A DNA stretch of 64,000 nucleotides from Hymenobacter yonginensis (GTDB lineage Bacteria; Bacteroidota; Bacteroidia; Cytophagales; Hymenobacteraceae). Below the pieces are notes generated by a model. That model made no database searches, was not told the origin of the DNA, and was given only the letters and a program-made list of their open reading frames with translations. The DNA lies in contig NZ_CP115396.1 in NCBI RefSeq assembly GCF_027625995.1, positions 4,154,501-4,218,500 of the forward strand, given 5' to 3'. A program made the translations under genes and the position numbers. Shown here in pieces: positions 61,609 through 64,000 of this stretch; position 1 is the stretch's first letter, and each line of letters opens with the position of its first letter.

Positions 61609-63024
61609 ATGTCTGCGCCCGTTCACCCTGTTTCCACTGGTTCTGAGTCGCTCACGCTGATGGGAGGCGGCTTGGTTGGCTCCTTGCTGGCACTGTATCT
61701 GGCGCGGCGCGGACACTCGGTGCAGGTGCTGGAGCGCCGCCCCGACCCGCGCCGGGTAGGGGCCGCCGAGGGCCGGTCCATTAATCTGGCGCTTTCCGAC
61801 CGGGGCTGGCGGGCGCTGGAAGGCGTGGGCGTGGGCGAGCAGGTGCGGCAGGTAGCCATCCCGATGTACCGGCGCGTGATGCACGACCTGCGTGGCCAGC
61901 TCACGCACCAGCCCTACGGCCACGACCAGCAGGCCATCTACTCGGTGTCGAGGGCGGGGCTGAACCGGGTGCTGCTGGATCTGGCCGAGGCCGAGCCGGG
62001 CGTGACGCTGCGCTTCGACCAGCAGTGCCTGCACGTAGACCTGCGCGACCAGGAATTGCACCTGCGCGATACCGCCACCAACGAGGAGTATGTGCAGCCC
62101 TACCAGCGCCTGTTCGGGACCGACGGAGCCTACTCCGCCGTGCGCGGCGCCCTGCAAAAAACCGACCGCTACAACTACTCGCAGAGCTACCTCGACTACG
62201 GCTATAAGGAGCTCAACATTGCACCCGGCCCCGACGGCAGCTGGCAGCTGGAAAAGAATGCCCTGCACATCTGGCCCCGCGGCCAGTACATGATGATTGC
62301 GCTGCCTAACCTCGACGGCTCTTTCACCTGCACGTTGTTCTTTCCCTACGAGGGCCCGCACTCCTTTGCCGCGCTCCAGACCCCGGCCCAGGTGGAAGCC
62401 TTCTTTGCAGAAGTGTTTGCTGATGCGCTGCCGCTGATGCCGGAGCTCACCGACGACTTCTTCCAGAATCCCACCGGCTCGCTCGTGACTGTGCGCTGCT
62501 ACCCCTGGTCGTACCAGGATGAGGTGGTGCTCATCGGCGACGCCTCCCACGCCATCGTGCCGTTCTACGGGCAGGGGATGAACGCCGGGTTTGAGGACTG
62601 CCGCGTCCTCAGCGAGCTGCTCGACCAGCACGGCCCCGACTGGCACACCGTGTTCCAGCAGTTTCAGCAGCAGCGCAAGCCCAACGCCGACGCCATGGCC
62701 GACCTGGCCATCTACAACTTCGAGGAGATGCGCGACCGGGTGGCCGACCCGCGGTTTCTGCTGCAGAAGAAAATCGAAAGCAAGATATCGGCTCAGTACC
62801 CCGACCAGTGGCTGCCGCTCTACTCGCAGGTGACGTTCTCGCCCGATACGCCCTACGCCGAGGCCCTGGCCAACGGGCAGCGTCAGGAGCGCATCATGCG
62901 GGGCCTGATGGAGCACATCCAGCAGGAAGCCGACTACGACCTGCCGGCCGTGCAGGAACTGGTGCGCCAGCAGATGCAGCACATGCACGACGAGCCGGCC
63001 CCATCGAGCCACGGCGGATTATAA
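61609..63024 (+). CDS. kmo: Kynurenine 3-monooxygenase
   Basis: This 471-residue FAD monooxygenase hydroxylates L-kynurenine to 3-hydroxykynurenine with NADPH and oxygen. It has the dinucleotide motif LMGGGLVGSLLALYLARRG near residue 17 and GAAEGRSINLALSDRGWRAL near residue 50, typical of KMO. The second FAD motif is GDASHAIVPFYGQGMNAGFEDC near residue 310. The C-terminal region (about 400-470) is helical and lacks the transmembrane anchor of the animal enzyme, as in other bacterial KMOs. ATG 61609 is the natural start; a TTG at 61582 is in frame. Its product feeds kynureninase at 49460. Confidence 0.95.
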   Translation: MSAPVHPVSTGSESLTLMGGGLVGSLLALYLARRGHSVQVLERRPDPRRVGAAEGRSINLALSDRGWRALEGVGVGEQVRQVAIPMYRRVMHDLRGQLTHQPYGHDQQAIYSVSRAGLNRVLLDLAEAEPGVTLRFDQQCLHVDLRDQELHLRDTATNEEYVQPYQRLFGTDGAYSAVRGALQKTDRYNYSQSYLDYGYKELNIAPGPDGSWQLEKNALHIWPRGQYMMIALPNLDGSFTCTLFFPYEGPHSFAALQTPAQVEAFFAEVFADALPLMPELTDDFFQNPTGSLVTVRCYPWSYQDEVVLIGDASHAIVPFYGQGMNAGFEDCRVLSELLDQHGPDWHTVFQQFQQQRKPNADAMADLAIYNFEEMRDRVADPRFLLQKKIESKISAQYPDQWLPLYSQVTFSPDTPYAEALANGQRQERIMRGLMEHIQQEADYDLPAVQELVRQQMQHMHDEPAPSSHGGL

Positions 63025-63198
63025 CGCTAAGTAACGAGCGTTGACCGGTGAATATAGTGTATTCACCGAGTTGGGGCGAACACACTTGGTTGGGTGCCGT
63101 ATCGGGCCCATGCTCAACAGCACGGGTACAAAACCCCTGACCAACAGGGAAATGGATTGCCTGGTGCTGTGCGTATTTGGCTACCCCTTATCCGACCT

Positions 63199-63927
63199 GT
63201 GTTCCCTGCTTCCTCTCTCACCTGTGCTTTGCTGGATGGCAATGACCTCCAGCGTACTGCCTTCACGCAACTCCTGCAGCAACTCGACAACCTGACGCTG
63301 GTGGCTTCCTGCGCAACTGCCGAAGAAGCCCTTGCTTTCTATCGGCAGGGCGGCCAGGCCGATATTCTGTTTGTGGCCGCCGACACTGCTGGCCTAAATG
63401 TGCTGGATACGCTGACGCTGCTGCGCAGCCAGTCGGAACTGATAGTGCTGGCCAGCCAGGAGCAGCATGCCACGCAGGCGCTTGCGCTGCCGGCTGTGTT
63501 TTCTCTGCAGTATCCGGTCAGTCTGGCACTGCTGCGGCAAGTGTTGCAGCGCGTGCGCGAGCAGCAGTTGGCGGCCGTGCTGGCCGCGGTGCCGGAGCAG
63601 ATACCACGCTACACCGCCGCCCTGTTCGTGAAAAGCGGGTCGCGGCTGCTGCGCGTAGACATGGCCGATATCGTGTACATAGAGGCCGTAGACGACTACG
63701 CCAGCGTAGTGACGGAGCGGCAGAAGCTGCTGGTCAGCAGCAACCTGAAACTACTGGCGGCGCAGCTGCCGATGGGCCAGTTTCAGCGGATTCATCGTTC
63801 CTATATTGTTAATGTAGACCACCTGGTCAGCATCGAGGAAAACACGGTAGGCCTCACGAAAGGCATCCGCCTGCCCATCGGCAAGTCGTACCGCGACAGT
63901 TTTTACCGCTACCTGATCCGGGTGTAA
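63199..63927 (+). CDS. LytTR regulator with degenerate receiver domain
   Basis: This protein of about 242 residues has a receiver-like N-terminal domain (residues 8-125) and a C-terminal LytTR DNA-binding domain (about 140-242, VKSGSRLLRVDMADIVYIEAV, FQRIHRSYIVNVDHL). The receiver looks inactive: the acidic pair is LLDGND, the phosphoacceptor position in ILFVAADTAG is Ala60, and the conserved lysine appears as Gln in SLQYPV. It may therefore be regulated by protein contact or expression level. Start is uncertain: GTG 63199 begins at the first strand, while GTG 63094 would add 35 atypical residues. It follows kmo by 175 bp on the same strand. Confidence 0.85.
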   Translation: MFPASSLTCALLDGNDLQRTAFTQLLQQLDNLTLVASCATAEEALAFYRQGGQADILFVAADTAGLNVLDTLTLLRSQSELIVLASQEQHATQALALPAVFSLQYPVSLALLRQVLQRVREQQLAAVLAAVPEQIPRYTAALFVKSGSRLLRVDMADIVYIEAVDDYASVVTERQKLLVSSNLKLLAAQLPMGQFQRIHRSYIVNVDHLVSIEENTVGLTKGIRLPIGKSYRDSFYRYLIRV

Positions 63928-64000
63928 GGGCCGGCCGGGCGCGGCCGGGCTGGCTGCCAGTTAAGCGCTAGCTACCGGCTACAGCGACGCTACCAGCCGG

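Noticed and set aside
61450-63012. A 520-residue leftward open frame antisense to kmo
   Set aside because: No domain is recognisable; the KMO motifs on the opposite strand are clear.

Overview
The window is about 64 kb of GC-rich chromosome from a member of the Bacteroidota, most likely a Hymenobacter-like member of the Cytophagales. I base this on the TAnnTTTG promoter elements, the near absence of Shine-Dalgarno sequences, tandem TonB-dependent receptors with N-terminal carboxypeptidase-like domains, an OmpA/PD40 protein, a short protein that looks like a type IX secretion C-terminal domain, many small lipoproteins, and a eukaryote-like kynurenine pathway. The genus is inference. I support 52 protein genes. 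I saw no rRNA, tRNA, CRISPR array, transposase or phage gene.

Layout. 0.2-2.5 kb: glutamate dehydrogenase and phosphatidylserine decarboxylase. 2.6-5.8 kb: a leftward set (RibD-C reductase, free-methionine sulfoxide reductase, RibD), divergent from prmC. 5.9-12.3 kb: six rightward genes for nucleotide-sugar synthesis (acetyltransferase, UDP-HexNAc dehydrogenase, galE, rmlB, a TviC/WbpP-type epimerase, rmlA), separated by palindromic repeats. 12.6-20.9 kb: a small membrane protein, a LytS/LytTR two-component pair, chromate transporter, 2-oxoglutarate oxygenase, lipoprotein and outer-membrane protein. 21-35.9 kb: envelope genes (OmpA/PD40 protein, NfeD-flotillin pair, lipoproteins, FadL-like porin, DPP-IV peptidase, TonB-domain lipoprotein) with prolyl-tRNA synthetase among them. 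35.9-50.7 kb: polytopic membrane proteins, two GT2 glycosyltransferases and a methyltransferase interleaved with kynurenine-pathway genes. 51-60.6 kb: AlkB, small envelope proteins, a 700-bp repeat island and two paralogous TonB receptors. 61-64 kb: kynurenine 3-monooxygenase and a LytTR regulator with a degenerate receiver.

Pathway logic. Five enzymes of oxidative tryptophan breakdown lie in the window as separate units: kynurenine 3-monooxygenase, kynureninase, 3-hydroxyanthranilate dioxygenase, ACMS decarboxylase and an ALDH8-type 2-aminomuconate-semialdehyde dehydrogenase. Together they cover kynurenine to 2-aminomuconate. Tryptophan dioxygenase and kynurenine formamidase are not in view. 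A short-chain dehydrogenase with a substituted YxxxK motif sits divergently beside the dioxygenase.

Repeats. Intergenic DNA is rich in palindromes. One class starts with GTAG followed by a stem-loop, often as inverted pairs, which is the known layout of REP elements moved by RAYT transposases; several of these supply or abut stop codons. Other classes are CGTCAT-type inverted pairs, CCTCACCCCCCGG-type pairs, a near-perfect 43-bp inverted repeat beside proS, three arrays of different sequence that all have a 21-bp period, and a 9-bp tandem array enclosed by perfect 40-bp inverted arms.
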